This document shows, in pieces, positions 1 to 12,150 of a stretch of DNA of 64,000 nt (position 1 is the first letter of the stretch; each line of letters begins with the position of its first letter). Source of the DNA: Stagonosporopsis chrysanthemi (taxonomy: Eukaryota > Ascomycota > Dothideomycetes > Pleosporales > Didymellaceae); the NCBI GenBank assembly GCA_022560025.1, contig JAFISE010000099.1, positions 60,392-124,391 of the forward strand, in the 5' to 3' direction. The notes beneath the pieces were generated by a model. That model did not search any database, was not told the origin of the DNA, and saw nothing but the letters and a program-made list of their open reading frames with translations. Both the position numbers and the translations under genes were made by a program.

Positions 1-1424
1 TATCAGCATTATTCGAAATACCGTCGCTATCTGATTCATACAGCCTAGAAGCCTCGAAAGGCCATGACAGTGTTTCTGAGAGTCGCGCAATCATTGTCCA
101 CGTATGAGATAGAGGTTACAGTTGGACGCCCCCATCCACTGAGAACTTCACAAAGTGCGGAACGGTAACAAAAGCCGCCCAAAGACCATGCATAACCAAC
201 CACAATTATGAGAAACTTTTCCTGCTTACAGGAAAGCCAACGCAATGTTCCAATCACTTTTTGTGGTATCGGGGAATTGAGCATAGAGTACATGCATAGC
301 CCAGAGGTCGAGGTTTCCTCAAGTTCAGAACAATAAGTGGCATGGTAGCCAACAATCAAATGATATGCGTACCTAGGCACCTTTAGTTTCACCACCATTA
401 CGCCCTGGCCTTGCCCATGCTCGCCGGAGCTGGCTCCGATGTGATTTGAGCGCAAGTTGGCTTTCCAACGCAATTCCTCTTTCAACTACTCCTGTCTTCT
501 CAAATTTGCGAATATTCGCTATTTCAGGAAAGGATTTATTGTTGTGCTGCTATTGTTCAATTGTTCGGGTAAGGTACTAGGAAGCCTCATTGCCGATCAA
601 TGGGCTATATACAAGTTGCCGCCTAGCGCGTCCCTTGTGAAGATAGGAGGCATCAGCGAAAGACCAATTCCTCGAACACCACCACGACCACAGGCGAAGT
701 AAACCGTTTCTCTGGAGGACATCGGCATATCTTTTCTGGAATCCTTTCAGGAAAGTGCATTGATCCGCATAGGCTGCGTGCTTGCACCATGAACTTTCTG
801 GACAGTGACATCCTCCGTGGACACGAGTCATAGTCACAATGGGGCCCTCATAAAGTTCGACCATAATGCACTGCCGGGAGAAGGCCGCCGGCATTAATGC
901 CCGAGCTCAATCTAAGAGGACTTGTATTTTACGGATCGACAGCACATCACTCTGCCCCTGCTGTAGATCTGCCAGGTACGCGACATGAGACGGAGGGGCA
1001 TAGCGGATCATGTACTTATCTGACAACGCTATCCTGACGAGCGGCACGGTACATTTGTTCCGTCCACACAACTATTGGCCATGGCTATCAATCCAGCCTC
1101 GATCGGGTGGTCAAGGATGTCGAGAGAAGAACACGATTCGCCCTGAAGACTTTGGCGTGCTGCCCCTTCGCTCCTTCTTGACCTCTCCATCATTGCTGCA
1201 GCTCTGAAGAAGTTAGCGACAGTCTACGCTGCGAAAATTGCATCGCTGCACGGTGACAGGGGTATTGTCTATCGGTTGTTGATCACAGGTCACTACCAGA
1301 TACTCCAGCATTGAGATATAAGGGCACAGAGCAGTCGTGGCTCACAACGCTTCTGCTATCCACATCGAACTCTTCTCCACTAGCTCATCTTTCAGTCACT
1401 ACTTACAAGCTCAGCGAAGCAACC
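1..1424. other. No confident gene at left edge
   Basis: Only short open frames occur here. The longest is a 146-codon minus-strand frame (45-485) without recognisable domain, splice logic or signal peptide. I see nothing that supports a gene call. The last part is the leader of the following membrane-protein gene. Confidence 0.5.
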
Positions 1425-2646
1425 ATGGGAATCGGGCATCGGGCCACTGAGCTTATCCAAGTACGCGTGCAGGGTGATCACACTGACCTCGACTGACAAT
1501 GTGATTAGATTGAGGGGTTCTTCCTCTCGATGGCATGGATAGCGATGGCAGCCCGACTCTATGTGCGCGTATTCCTTGTCAAAGCTTTTGGTTGGGACGA
1601 TGGATGGATGCTTTTCGCTCAGCTCATGCACACGCTCAACAGCAGCTGCGCCATTGGAGGCGCTCTTACAGGCACCGGGAGGCTCACCAAGGATCTTACG
1701 CCTGGTAGCATGATGATGGCATTGAGAGTACGTATAGCCCTTCGTAAACTATTAAGTCCGAGCAAATGCTAAGTCAAGTTCGCAGTTCTGGTGGATCTGC
1801 TACTTCTCGTACTGCCTTTCCATGATTGGTGCGAAGGTCTCAGTTGGTCTTTCACTGCTTCGCTACACGCCTGTTACGCAAAAGCTGTTTCGTTCCATCA
1901 CACACATTGTGATCTACGTTAGTGTACTTATGGGCATGGTCTACGGTCTCCTTGCCATGTTCCAATGCAGTCCGGTTGAGCTGTTCTGGACCCGCGCACT
2001 CGGAGCGACAGGCACGTGCATCAGCATGGACATCATTATTGCTTTTACATATGTAATGTCGGCTATCTTCGCGGTATGCGATTTCAGCTTCGCGATTCTC
2101 CCAGTTTTCCTCATCAAGGGTCTCAACATGAGTCGGGCACAGAAGTTAGCACTGATTCCCATTCTTAGCATGGCTTGCATGTAAGTACTATATACTTTGT
2201 TTGTCCTTCTATTAGTCGCTAACCATTTCAAAAGTGCAAGCTCGGCCGTCATCGTCCGCTTGGCATACATTCCAACCTTTAGAAACCCTGAATTCCTCTA
2301 CGCCACCGTGCCTATCGCTATCTGGTCGGAAGTGGAAATGAGTCTTGCCATCACAGCTGGCTCTCTACCCACGCTACGCCCATTGTACAAAGTTGCAGCT
2401 AATAAGTTTAGCTGGAAAACCAGCTTTTTCAGCGCACCAAAGTCAGGCCACGCTTCGAAGGCGACATTCCCGATCGGTGGCTCCACATTCCGCAGGAAAG
2501 AGTCTGACTACGCTTCTTGTTTAGAGTCCGAGCGCAAGATCACCAAGGTGGATAGCGAGGAGTATATGCTCGAGGATCAAATGCCTATGGCTGAGGGGAA
2601 ATTCATGGGTATCACTCAGACTACTCATATACGTGTCGGCCTTTAG
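1425..2646 (+). CDS. Fungal rhodopsin-domain (Pth11-like) integral membrane protein
   Basis: Four exons (1425-1460, 1509-1727, 1786-2180, 2235-2646) splice in frame to 353 aa. The introns begin GTACGC, GTACGT and GTAAGT. Several hydrophobic segments are visible, with the family hallmarks: a short N-terminal helix followed by a WDDGWM element near residue 37, a conserved cysteine in the FQCSPVELFW loop, and an IVRL motif at the start of the late helix. This is the fungal seven-helix rhodopsin-like family (Pfam Rhodopsin, formerly DUF3328/PTH11-like). Members are plasma-membrane proteins, usually without an assigned ligand. The tail after the last helix is about 100 residues, hydrophilic and Ser/Lys-rich. 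The start is the ATG of exon 1 with good AACC context. Without experiments its ligand or role cannot be stated. Confidence 0.8.
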
Positions 2647-3219
2647 AGGCGGACAGTTCTAAGCGCTTCCTGGTGTAGGTGCAATACTGTGATGAAGCAT
2701 TGATGTGTATGCAATTGGGACCGTATGTTATCAATGAACTCATTCAACCTATTGGAGCGGCCTTAAAATTCTCACCCAATGAACATGTAAAATTAATACT
2801 GGAGTCGTGTGAAAGTCCCGCTGATGCTGTCCGCTATGAGTTGGGCGCCCTATGGCCGGCCGGTAGACCAGATCGACTAAGGCCAGCGTGACTGTAAAGT
2901 TGGAAACTCATATTCTATATGATCGTATCGACACCCACGCACGTTCAATGATCTGTGCTACAATACTCGAAAGGTTCTACAAGTCGCGCAGAAGCAACAT
3001 GGCCCCGGTGCTCGACCAACATGCTACGGTCCTGAGCCAGCTCTCAAATGATCGCGCCGACATGATCCTGAGACTCACCAGTATCATAGACCTGTACAAT
3101 TGTACATAGCGTCTGATGGTCGACCATCCTCACGACGATGTCAACCTTGGAGAGAATTAGATTTGTCGTGACTATCAATGTGACGGTTATGAGAAGCAGA
3201 TCACGTGTTGGTGGTCTGA
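2647..3219. other. Gap; possible decayed N-terminus of the NACHT gene
   Basis: Two short frames (2679-2891 and 2888-3109) are open but in different phases and match nothing I recognise. From 3121 to 3219 the frame of the downstream NACHT gene contains four stops. Fragments may be remnants of the missing N-terminal effector domain of that gene, but this is inference. Confidence 0.3.
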
Positions 3220-6200
3220 TTTCACACTACGATTGAAACTTGTGAATGGCTATTCAGAGACCAACAATACAAAAAATGGATGAATAGCTCCGACGGACTC
3301 TTCTGGATTAAAGGTAATCCTGGTTCTGGTAAATCGGTCCTCATGAAACACGCCGTCAAGAGCATGGTAGTGCATCAGCGTGAAGGCCTTGTTGTATCGT
3401 ATTTCATACATGGCCAAGGTTCAGAGATGCAGAGGACTCGGATTGGCGTTTACCGCGCCCTGCTTAATTTTTTGCTAGGCCATTTTCCCGTGTGTCTTGC
3501 CAAGCTAACAGCCGTCTTTGAGGACCGAGAGAAGCGATTTGGTGGGTATGCGGCAGGGAGATGGCTGTGGGGTTGCAGAGAACTTCAAGAGGCCTTAGCT
3601 GATCTCCTCCTCGAACATACACAAAACCAGCAAATCACAATTTTCGTCGATGCGCTTGATCAATGTGGCGAAGGGCCTGCTCGGGATTTGCTAGCTCACT
3701 TCGGCGATATCTCAAGACATGCAGGGAAACGAAAAGCGAAGGTCAGAATGTGTTTGTCGTCCAGGCATTACCCGATGCTTGGCCTCGATTACTTCCCATC
3801 AATCTCAGTTGAAGAGAGGAATCATGAGGATATCCAGTGGTTCGTTAATGACCGGCTTCGAGACGTTCGACCTTCCAAGAGGCGCCAGCATATCCAAGAA
3901 GAAATTTTAATAAAGGCCCAGGGAGGGTTTCAGTGGGCGTTTCTCATTACGGGAACATTGGTAGACAGAGCCCTCTCCGGAAGAAGTTCCTTTGGACATG
4001 TCAAAGCGTGTCCACAAACGTTGGGCGCGATGTACGCTGCGCTATTGGACACCGGATCAGATGATGAAAGGCGTCAATCGATGAAGCTATTCCAGTGGGT
4101 CCTCAATACCAAGAGGCCTTTGTCGGCGCAAGAGCTTCGGGAAGCTCTCGCTACAGATGCAAACATGGTATTCTCGTCTGTAGCCGAGTTGAGATCACAT
4201 GAAGATTGGTCGGAAACCTTAGAAGACTTTGAGAGGTATGTCAACTACACCTCCAAAGGCCTGGTCGCTTTCAAAAGCCGGGAGATCTGGGAGCAATGGG
4301 AAGCCTCGGACCGCGAAGCTCAACTCATTTACCAATCAGTGGCCAACTTCCTGCTTGAGCGTGACTCTGAACGCGGCAGCATGGGAGCTGGTCATTTCCA
4401 AATTTCTAGGTCATGTCTGAAGTATTTGACCCTACAGGAAGTGCTGTACGAACGACAAATCCCAAGAGAAGAACTATCGGCACGGTTTCCTTTGGCACCA
4501 TATGCAGTGCGTTATGTGTTCGACCACATCACTGGAACAGAGGATGCTGGTCTTGACCAATCCGATCTTGCATCCGCGATCAAATGGTCATCCCGTTCTG
4601 AGTCTGTGCAACAGGTAGATGACCTGTGGAGAACCTTGAACCCCAATAACGTCGGTACGCCCGCTGGATGGCCGTTCACACGATCTCACGAGACACATTT
4701 TTTTGCCGCTCTGGGGTTGAAAGGTCAACTACTTGAGATCCTGCATGACGAGAAGAGAGCATTGGACGAGCAAGATCTGAACGGGAACACTTTACTGCAT
4801 ATCGCACTTCTTACAGGCCATTCAGATGTTGCTTTGTCATTGCTAAGGTAGTGGAGATTCATGAAGGGAGGGCCAATGATTAACAGTCCGGCTCGGTGCC
4901 TCGATTTTAACATCACGAACCTTGAAGGCGATACGCCAGTAGACATCGCGGTAGCTATGCAGGAGTACTCGACAGCTACCGAATTGGTTCTCGTAGGAGC
5001 AGATCTTCGCTGTGTGAGCCAACCGCATTTACTAGTACGCCATGCTATCCAAAGAGTCGATACGGCGCTTCTTACCGATCTAATCAAGGGGGAAATCAAC
5101 CTTGTAGGTGCGGTGTACTTCGCTGTGAGCCACAACTCGCCCGATAGTATTATCCGTCAATTGGTGGAAGCAGGGGGAGACCTCGATAGGTTAGAAACCG
5201 ACGGAGATCGCGACATTAGTGATGACGAAGATCTCGAGGCTGGTGATTTTGGAGGCAACGCCCTTCACTTGGCTTGTCGAGATGCGTTGGTTGAAAGAGT
5301 TGACCTTTTTATCTCACACGGAGCCTCAGCGACTGCACTCGATGATCTTCAACGGTGCCCGCTTCATGTTGTCCTTGAAAACCAGCTTCATGCTCAAGAT
5401 ATTGTCGAAATCTTACTCCGCAACTCGCCTGAAACAGTGGAACTCGAGGATAGTGAAGGGCGCACGCCCATAGAGATGGCAAGAGAGAATTGCGACTTCG
5501 GTTCCATCCAGATGATCCTCAAATACGGTCGATTCTCAGCCACCAGTCTTTCTCTAATCGAGCTTTTTCTGGACATCTGTGGAAATACATACTTTGAAAA
5601 CGACCAAGACGGATCGAGCGTACTAGATCTCGAAACATCATTTGAGTTACTTGTTAGCTTCGATAAAGTCGATCTCAACATAAAAGATGCTGAAGGTCAC
5701 AATGTATTCTGGCTAGCCGCAGCCAATGGACTAGATTCGGTCGTCAAACGACTGATGGAGGTTGAGTGGGTGAATGTCAACGAACGAGACGGATCCCTCA
5801 CCCCAGTCCTACTGGCAGCTATCCATGAATAACATGAGTCTACAATCAAGCTTCTTCTCACAGCAAAACAGCTTGATATAAATTTCCAGGATGAGAGCGG
5901 GGTGTTCCCACTTCTCGCGGCGTCTCAAGTGGGCAATCCCACAATAGTCAACGTCCTGCTCGATATGAAAGACATCAATATTAACGCCGCGGATGCAAGC
6001 GGACTGTCTTCGTTGAATGCGGCTATCTTGGCAGGTCACACATCTGTCGTTGAGGTCTTGCTCAACATGAGCAACATCGATCCTAACGACCGATTGTTTG
6101 TGGCGATCAAGACCATGGACACCGCCATGCTTAGACTCTTACTACAGAGCGGCAACATCAACGTCAACGTCAAGTATGTCAATGGCATATCGTTACTCTC

Positions 6201-7425
6201 CACTGCCATCCAAGCTAGGCTCACTGCCGAAGTTGGAGTCCTACTCCAGGAGGATGACATTGAAGTTAACGTCAGGGATCATTTTGGTGTCACACCGCTT
6301 CTTGAGGCACTGCGCAGCGAAGACCTGATCATTTTGCAGCAGTTACTTGAAGTCCCAAAACTTGATGTCAATGTCAAAGATGACAACGGGAGCACAGCTC
6401 TTCTTGAGGCAGCCTGGTACGACAATAATGATGTAGTCAGGCTCCTGCTCCAAATTCCAACGATCGATGTTAATGTTCAAGATAAGAGCGGGAGAACAGC
6501 TCTTCTTATAGCATATACGCAAAACAAAACTGCTATGGTTCAGCTTCTGCTCCAGGTTGCAACGATTGATGTCAACATTCAAGATGAGAGCGGGAAAATA
6601 GCCCTTTTGGAAGCAAGTATGGGTGGCAAGACTGATATGGTTCGGCTCCTGCTCCAGGTCCCCACCATAGATGTGAACATCAGAGATACAAACGGCGCAA
6701 CACCTCTTCAATTGGCAGCACGACTCGACCACACAGGCATTTTGGAAGCACTGCTTCAACATCCGGATAGTGATATTGACGCATCTGACTATAAAGGAGT
6801 GAAACTGTTATCTGACGCTCTAGAATGCGATCGTTTTTTGGACGTCGATTTATTTCTTGCCGCAGGAGCTGCCGAGAATATCTCGACCAAGAAGTTTCGT
6901 CCCCTACTGCGAACAGCCGTACAGCACAGGATTCCAGGCGTTGCCGGACTACTACTGAAACTCAGTCAGGGTAAAGTCGAAGTCTATGGTTTAATCAAAT
7001 ATGGGCCGGGAGCGCTTATGCTGGCGATCAAGACCGGAGACAAGAACGTGATCAAGGCGCTACTTGCCTACAAGCAGTACATCCCGTGCTCAATAGGCGT
7101 TGTAGATCAGCTTGTGTTGAGGCCTGCGATCGAAGGTGGGCACCCAGCGGACGTCGAAATGCTCATCGATGCGATGTTTGACCTGAATGTTTTCGATCGA
7201 CTTGGACACACTCCACTCTGGCTGGCAGCAAAGCAAGAAGACAAGTCGATATTCGAGATGCTGCTTTCGACCGCAACAGTTGATCTTGAAGCTCAGCGGA
7301 ATGAGCACATTTCAATTGCTGCGATGCTGGCTTTTCACCAGCATACATGTACAGATCACCGTGAGCCCGAGGAGGGGAAGGAGGGGGAGGAAGAGGAAGA
7401 GGACGTGAACGCCGATCTGGGCTAG
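3220..7425 (+). pseudogene. NACHT-ankyrin STAND protein gene with two internal stops
   Basis: One reading frame runs from 3220 to 7425 and is interrupted only by TAG at 4849-4851 and TAA at 5830-5832. The first part has a NACHT ATPase: Walker A GNPGSGKS (about residues 12-19 counted from ATG 3280) and Walker B FVDALD near residue 122. The rest is at least 15 ankyrin-type repeats with D(V/I)NVKD(D/E)xG cores, ending in a Glu-rich tail. STAND proteins of this type are fungal NLR-like signalling proteins, often linked to self/non-self recognition. The conserved segment TIETCEWLF lies upstream of the first ATG and directly after a TGA at 3217-3219, so the true N-terminal domain is missing or decayed. 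A 39-nt intron (4848-4886) could remove the first stop in frame, but no intron removes the second. Alternative: two separate expressed fragments. Confidence 0.75.
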
Positions 7426-8010
7426 ATCTATATAGACAGAGGCATTCATCGTTCCATCGACATCCAATCACTGTATTTCAATCATAACACTTTCGTTCGC
7501 TGAAAATTCTATCACCATCGATATACCACCGTCCCAGAAACATGAACGCTCAACATTCTAGCCTGGAAATTTGCCACACCAAAGCCTCAGTCCAGAACCC
7601 TCAGCACCATGACGCAGCAGAACACAGGGAGGGTATTATCACTCGACCATGAGACAAGGATGAAGACTTTTGGCGAACCAAAGGTCGGTTCAATCTCTCT
7701 CTCTCTCTCTCCATGATCGGAGAATTGCTGTGATTCTCCGGCTTCGCGTCGAGCAGAGCAGGATGCAAACGTAATCTGAAGTTGGGAGAATTGCCTCTTT
7801 CGGTATCTAGGTAAAGGTGGGTCGTAGCAGCCTCGCTTGCCCGCGGAAAGATGAAAGGGTTGAGAATGCCATGTCGAGCATGTATGGTTAGATTAACAAT
7901 GCCATTCCACAGAGCTCCCCCCCCCCCCTACCGGTTCCATTCATACACGGGTGTAACACACTGCATCCCCCCCCCTTTTCATTCATTCATTACATCACCT
8001 TCACCTTACC
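7426..8010. other. Intergenic, simple repeats
   Basis: Convergent 3' flanks of the NACHT-ankyrin gene and the hydrolase gene. It contains a short (CT)n run at about 7694-7711 and C-tracts near 7918-7928 and 7968-7977. No coding signal is seen. Confidence 0.6.
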
Positions 8011-9410
8011 CTACACACCAACCTCGATCTCCCTCGTCTCTCCAATGTCCACGACCCCAAACCTCTCCTTCTGAACGCCCTTCCACTCAAGCGCCTCCAC
8101 CAGCTTTCTCGGCGGCTCCATCACATCTTCTTCAGTGAGGACCCACGTGCCCCAATGCATACCGAGCGCATGCCTGCACTTTGTGTCGACGAAGATATTG
8201 ACCGCGTCCTTGGGATTCGCATGCATGGAGCTGAACAGGAAGCGGGGCTCGTACGCGCCAATGGGGATGAGTCCCAGGTCAAAGGGCCCGCGGTGCTTGC
8301 CGATCTGCGCGAAAGCGGGGCACACGGGGAGATGTGCGAACTGCTCGTCGTAGTCGTCGACGTCGGCGGGTGTGTCCGGGACCGTGCGGTAGCCCGTGTC
8401 GCCTGCGAAGTAGACCTTGGCGCCGCCGGACTCGACACTCCAGCTGGCCCAGAGGGTTTTACATTTGTCGAAGGGGGTGCGTGCGCTGACGTGCTGGCAG
8501 GGGAGGGCGCTGATCGAGGCGGAGATGCCGCCCTTGAGGGGGCCTTCGCTGACCGAGACGGAGCCCGTGCGGTCGCTCTTGTCGTCGCTGTGCACAGCTT
8601 CGAGCTTGACGTCTCTGCTCTCCCACCAGTCGAGCTCTGTGACCTTTTCCACTCCGGATTTCTGGAACCATACCTTGTTGCCCAGCGGCGCGAAGTAATG
8701 CGCTTCGGGGAACTTCTTCTGCAGGCGCTGGATTGTAGGGTAACTCAGGTGATCGTAATGGTTGTGGCTAATGACTACGACATCGACAGCTGGTAGATCT
8801 TCCAGCTCACATGGCGGCGGTGTGAAACGCTTCAAGCTACTGATGTTGATGGGCGCGCAGCAATCCTCGAACACAGGGTCGAAGAGCACACGCAGTCCGC
8901 CCGGGAACTCGACAAAATAGCACGCATGACCAAGCCAGGTAGCTCTCAGCTTGGGCGTGTCTCGTGTAGAGAGGAAGGAAGGCTTCTGGACCGGGACAGT
9001 AGGTGGTGTAGTATCTGGTGTATGGCCCTTCCCTAACAATTTGCGACTAAGTGCTTGTCAATATTCAATCTCGCGACCGAGAGTGATGGCGCGTACGAGA
9101 ATATCTGCCCGAACATTTGCAGTGCAGACAACTCTTGATAGCTGTCCCATGGGTTCGTGAAGCCCTTCCCGTTCTTCAGGTGATGTGCCTTGGCTGCTGC
9201 TTCTTCTGGCTGCGACAGCACCTGAGCCGGATTGCTCACCGCAGCGTACAGGCCTGCGGTTATTCCCGCACCACCCAACGAGCTCATTTTGACCGTGGTG
9301 CTGAAATGTGGCTTTTGCCAGAAAGGGTCAGGTCTTGGCCTGGCGCTGTTTTGAATGTTGCGATACGCGACTGAGCTGTTCAGAGAGCGCCAAAACGATC
9401 GGAGCGACAT
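8011..9410 (-). CDS. NAPE-PLD-like metallo-beta-lactamase-fold hydrolase
   Basis: Two exons on the minus strand (9410-9097, 9046-8011) join across a 50-nt GTACGC intron to give 449 aa. The zinc-binding motif HNHYDH is at residues 199-204, preceded by TWLGHAC and followed by the GDTGY and HWGTW elements typical of N-acyl-phosphatidylethanolamine-hydrolysing phospholipase D. That family releases N-acylethanolamines, and the yeast relative Fmp30 is mitochondrial. The chosen ATG at 9410 adds an Arg/Ser-rich, acid-poor leader that resembles a mitochondrial presequence. An alternative start at 9287 would remove it. The hydrolase assignment is firm, the start less so. Confidence 0.85.
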
Positions 9411-10812
9411 CGAGGCTGTATATGCCCCCAGCTGCAGGTTCCAAGACGGACTAGTAACGGAAGGTGGGATTCTTGTACGCCGCGCGGTTTGCGCCAGCAG
9501 AGGTACCCTCACGGAGGAAACGCATGTTGGCGGAGATTGTGTTGACGTATGTAAGACAGTCGCCCGACTAATAAGCACGTACACCTGTGATTGGCTAAGC
9601 TTAGGACCGTTCGGCTTTGCCTGGACTGCCGTCACGGAGGCGGTCTGTCTCTTTGTCCGATAGCGCTGGCGTGTTCGGTGCCTGCGAGCTGCATCGTCTG
9701 CTCGACCAAAACGCACACCTTTGAGATTACGCTATCGACAATGCGGCTCGGTCGCTATATGTAATCATCTGAACAGCCTCTTCTTGTCATACGACATGTC
9801 CCAATCTGCCGAAGGTGAGCAGAGGAAAGTCGGGTCACTGCAGAAATGCGCTGGGAAAGACTGCTTGTGCGGTAATGCCGCTTTCTGGTATCTTTTTTTC
9901 GTATTTTGATGTTACTGTCAGGACTCTGCTTTTGTCGCAGTAATACACTACACAGGTCTTTGCCTGTCGCCCGAAACTATGCTATGTGGTGGTATCTCGA
10001 GCCCTGAAGAAAAGGTATTTTCCGCCGCGCAATAAAAGAAACGCCCGTCATAGATCTGATGCCATTAATTACAACCCGGCTCGAAAGGCGGCGATCGAAG
10101 GAAGTCGTAACCGGGAACATGAAAATGCCTTCGAAGATCTCATCGATGGTAGACAACATGTCCAACCAGAGAGCTGTGCAAAGTCGAAGGCCAAGCGGAA
10201 GCGGCAGGGTGAGCTACCCAAGCCAGCCTCGCAGAAGGAACCATTAATCGCAAAGAGCCCTCCAAAACAGACACTGTGAAAGACAATCGTGAAAAAAGGG
10301 CTGTACAGAGTCGCGCCAGGAGCAGCGACATAGCCAACCAAACCCAGAAACAGTTGCTTGTGGCACGCGGGCCGAAGAACAGAACGCCAGATCCCACAAT
10401 TTCGCTGTGCGTGCGCCCAAGACCAGAGCAAGCCAATGTCTAGAACAGGAGACAAGGAGAAAAACAAAAGAACGAACCCTTTAGGTTGAGAAGATGAAAA
10501 ATCTATGATGCAAAATGATCGCAGTGTGTTGTATGCGTTTTCGTTAGATCCGGGATGGCGCCGATATGCGTGCAGATGGCGGAGGCAAAGCTCTGCGCGC
10601 CGATGGTTGAGGAGCCATGCGAGTCGGCAGTGCAGACTCGAAGTGGATGCAACGAACGTATATTCGGTGGCCAGGGAGGTCTAGACAGTAGACCCATGAA
10701 TGGTGCAGAAGTGAAAAGAAACTTTTGGACAGACAGTTTGTCGAGGCGAAAGTCGAGCGTCGAATATGTAATGAAGAAGGTCAAGGCGTCGTAAGGGATG
10801 GTGATGCATCAC
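9411..10812. other. Intergenic; only short frames
   Basis: A short frame at 9986-10279 encodes a basic, Lys/Arg-rich 97-residue peptide, and a minus frame 10069-10467 overlaps it. Neither shows a domain or clear splice partners. The right side is probably the 3' untranslated region of the cyclin gene. Confidence 0.4.
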
Positions 10813-12150
10813 TTAGGCAGTGATGGCCTGAGGGCCAAAGCCAGGAGCCATGAAGTACGGCTGGTGTCGCGGGGCACAGTACATGCAGCCGCAGTTGGCA
10901 CCATGCTGGTTCCAGGCAGACGCGTTGTACTGCGACTGGTATGCAGATTGGCCGTAGTTGGTTGTCTGCTGATGGTGGTGCTGGTGCTGGCTGTGCGCTG
11001 GCTGAGACAGGGGTGGGAAGCCGAACATGGTGCGACGAGAGTAACCCTCAGCGGGAGCCCAGGGTCCGGTCGCACCATAGTACTCTGGGGTGGTGGGTCC
11101 TGTGGTCGGTGCAGATGCGGGAGAGTGGTCGGACGATCTCCAGGGGTCGTACTGAGCGTAGCCGCCGTAACTGTATGAGGACATGGCAGACTTGGGGGTA
11201 GGCTCGTACGCTGGTGGATGGTAGGCCTGCGACATGGGCAGAGGAGGAAGAGGCTTATTTGCGTTGTAGGAGCGACGGTGCAGCGACGTGTCGATGGGGC
11301 TAAGCTTGTTGCTGCGAGTGGCGCGAGTCTGATACTCCTTCCAGTTCTCTGACCAGGTGTTCCAGCCCTGGAGCTCGGTAGCGTCACGGTGAAGCTTGTA
11401 GTCGATTGCATTCAACCACTCCATCTCAAGCTTGTTGAGCTCGTCCACCCGAATGCCACTGACCTCTGACCATGAGCGGTTGATGAATGTGTTGTCATCC
11501 AAGAACTTGCTGCCTAGCACCAGTGCGATAGTGAGGAGGCGGTAGAGGTGGGTATCGGTCTTGGGCTCGTGCACCAGCATGGGCATCCTGATAGACAGGT
11601 ACGACATGCTGAGCACAATCGTGGCAGATGGAAGTCGTGTAGCGCACAAGACCTGGTACACCCACTTGCGGAAAGAGGTAGGCTCCATACGGCCGGGGGT
11701 AATAAGTTGCAATGCCATGTCACGGACAAAATCCGTCATGACATCCATGTCATAGTCCAACTTGGCCGACACGCCACCAACGGGCTTCTCTTCCTTTGCT
11801 GGCTGCTGAGCGCGCTGATTGTACTCCTGCGCGCGCTGCTGCTGCATGGTCTGCTCGTGGGTGCGCAGGGGCGGCAAGGTGTTGCCAGCGTCGTAGAATG
11901 CGCTCGGCGGTGGAAGGCTAGGCGGGGCCATGTAAGTGCCGGCCTGCGGGTACATCGGAGGCATGGCCATAGCGAGCTGGCTGTACCGTTCGGCGTAATC
12001 GTAATCGTCTTGTTGGCGAGTCGCCTGCTGGCCGGCGTAGGCGTTGTGCTGGTAGGGCATGCCTCCGCAGGAGGAATGGTAGCTTGGCACAAACTCTGGA
12101 GGCGTATACGGCTGGCGAGGCATCTGGTGCCTGGGGTAGAAGGACGGCAT
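10813..12150 (-). CDS. Pho85-type cyclin (Clg1/Pcl-like)
   Basis: A single 445-aa exon. Residues 1-130 are Pro/Gln/Tyr-rich and disordered. A cyclin box follows at about 138-255: a helix FVRDMALQLI, a conserved Arg/Lys region after it, and the LGSKFLDDNTFINRSWSEVSGI signature of Pcl-type cyclins near 214-236. The C-terminal 190 residues are low complexity with Ser, Pro, His and Gln runs. These cyclins bind the Pho85 kinase and steer it to substrates in nutrient and morphogenesis control. The best relative I recognise is yeast Clg1, the member with long unstructured flanks. The ATG at 12150 is the first in frame. The upstream 2.9 kb has no other gene, so a long 5' leader or distant promoter is likely. 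Confidence 0.85.
   Translation of the reverse strand: MPSFYPRHQMPRQPYTPPEFVPSYHSSCGGMPYQHNAYAGQQATRQQDDYDYAERYSQLAMAMPPMYPQAGTYMAPPSLPPPSAFYDAGNTLPPLRTHEQTMQQQRAQEYNQRAQQPAKEEKPVGGVSAKLDYDMDVMTDFVRDMALQLITPGRMEPTSFRKWVYQVLCATRLPSATIVLSMSYLSIRMPMLVHEPKTDTHLYRLLTIALVLGSKFLDDNTFINRSWSEVSGIRVDELNKLEMEWLNAIDYKLHRDATELQGWNTWSENWKEYQTRATRSNKLSPIDTSLHRRSYNANKPLPPLPMSQAYHPPAYEPTPKSAMSSYSYGGYAQYDPWRSSDHSPASAPTTGPTTPEYYGATGPWAPAEGYSRRTMFGFPPLSQPAHSQHQHHHQQTTNYGQSAYQSQYNASAWNQHGANCGCMYCAPRHQPYFMAPGFGPQAITA

Noticed and set aside
4848..4886. 39-nt intron that would remove the first stop of the NACHT-ankyrin gene
   Set aside because: It keeps frame and has GT-AG ends, but is shorter than other introns here and its branch-like site touches the acceptor. 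The second stop would remain anyway.
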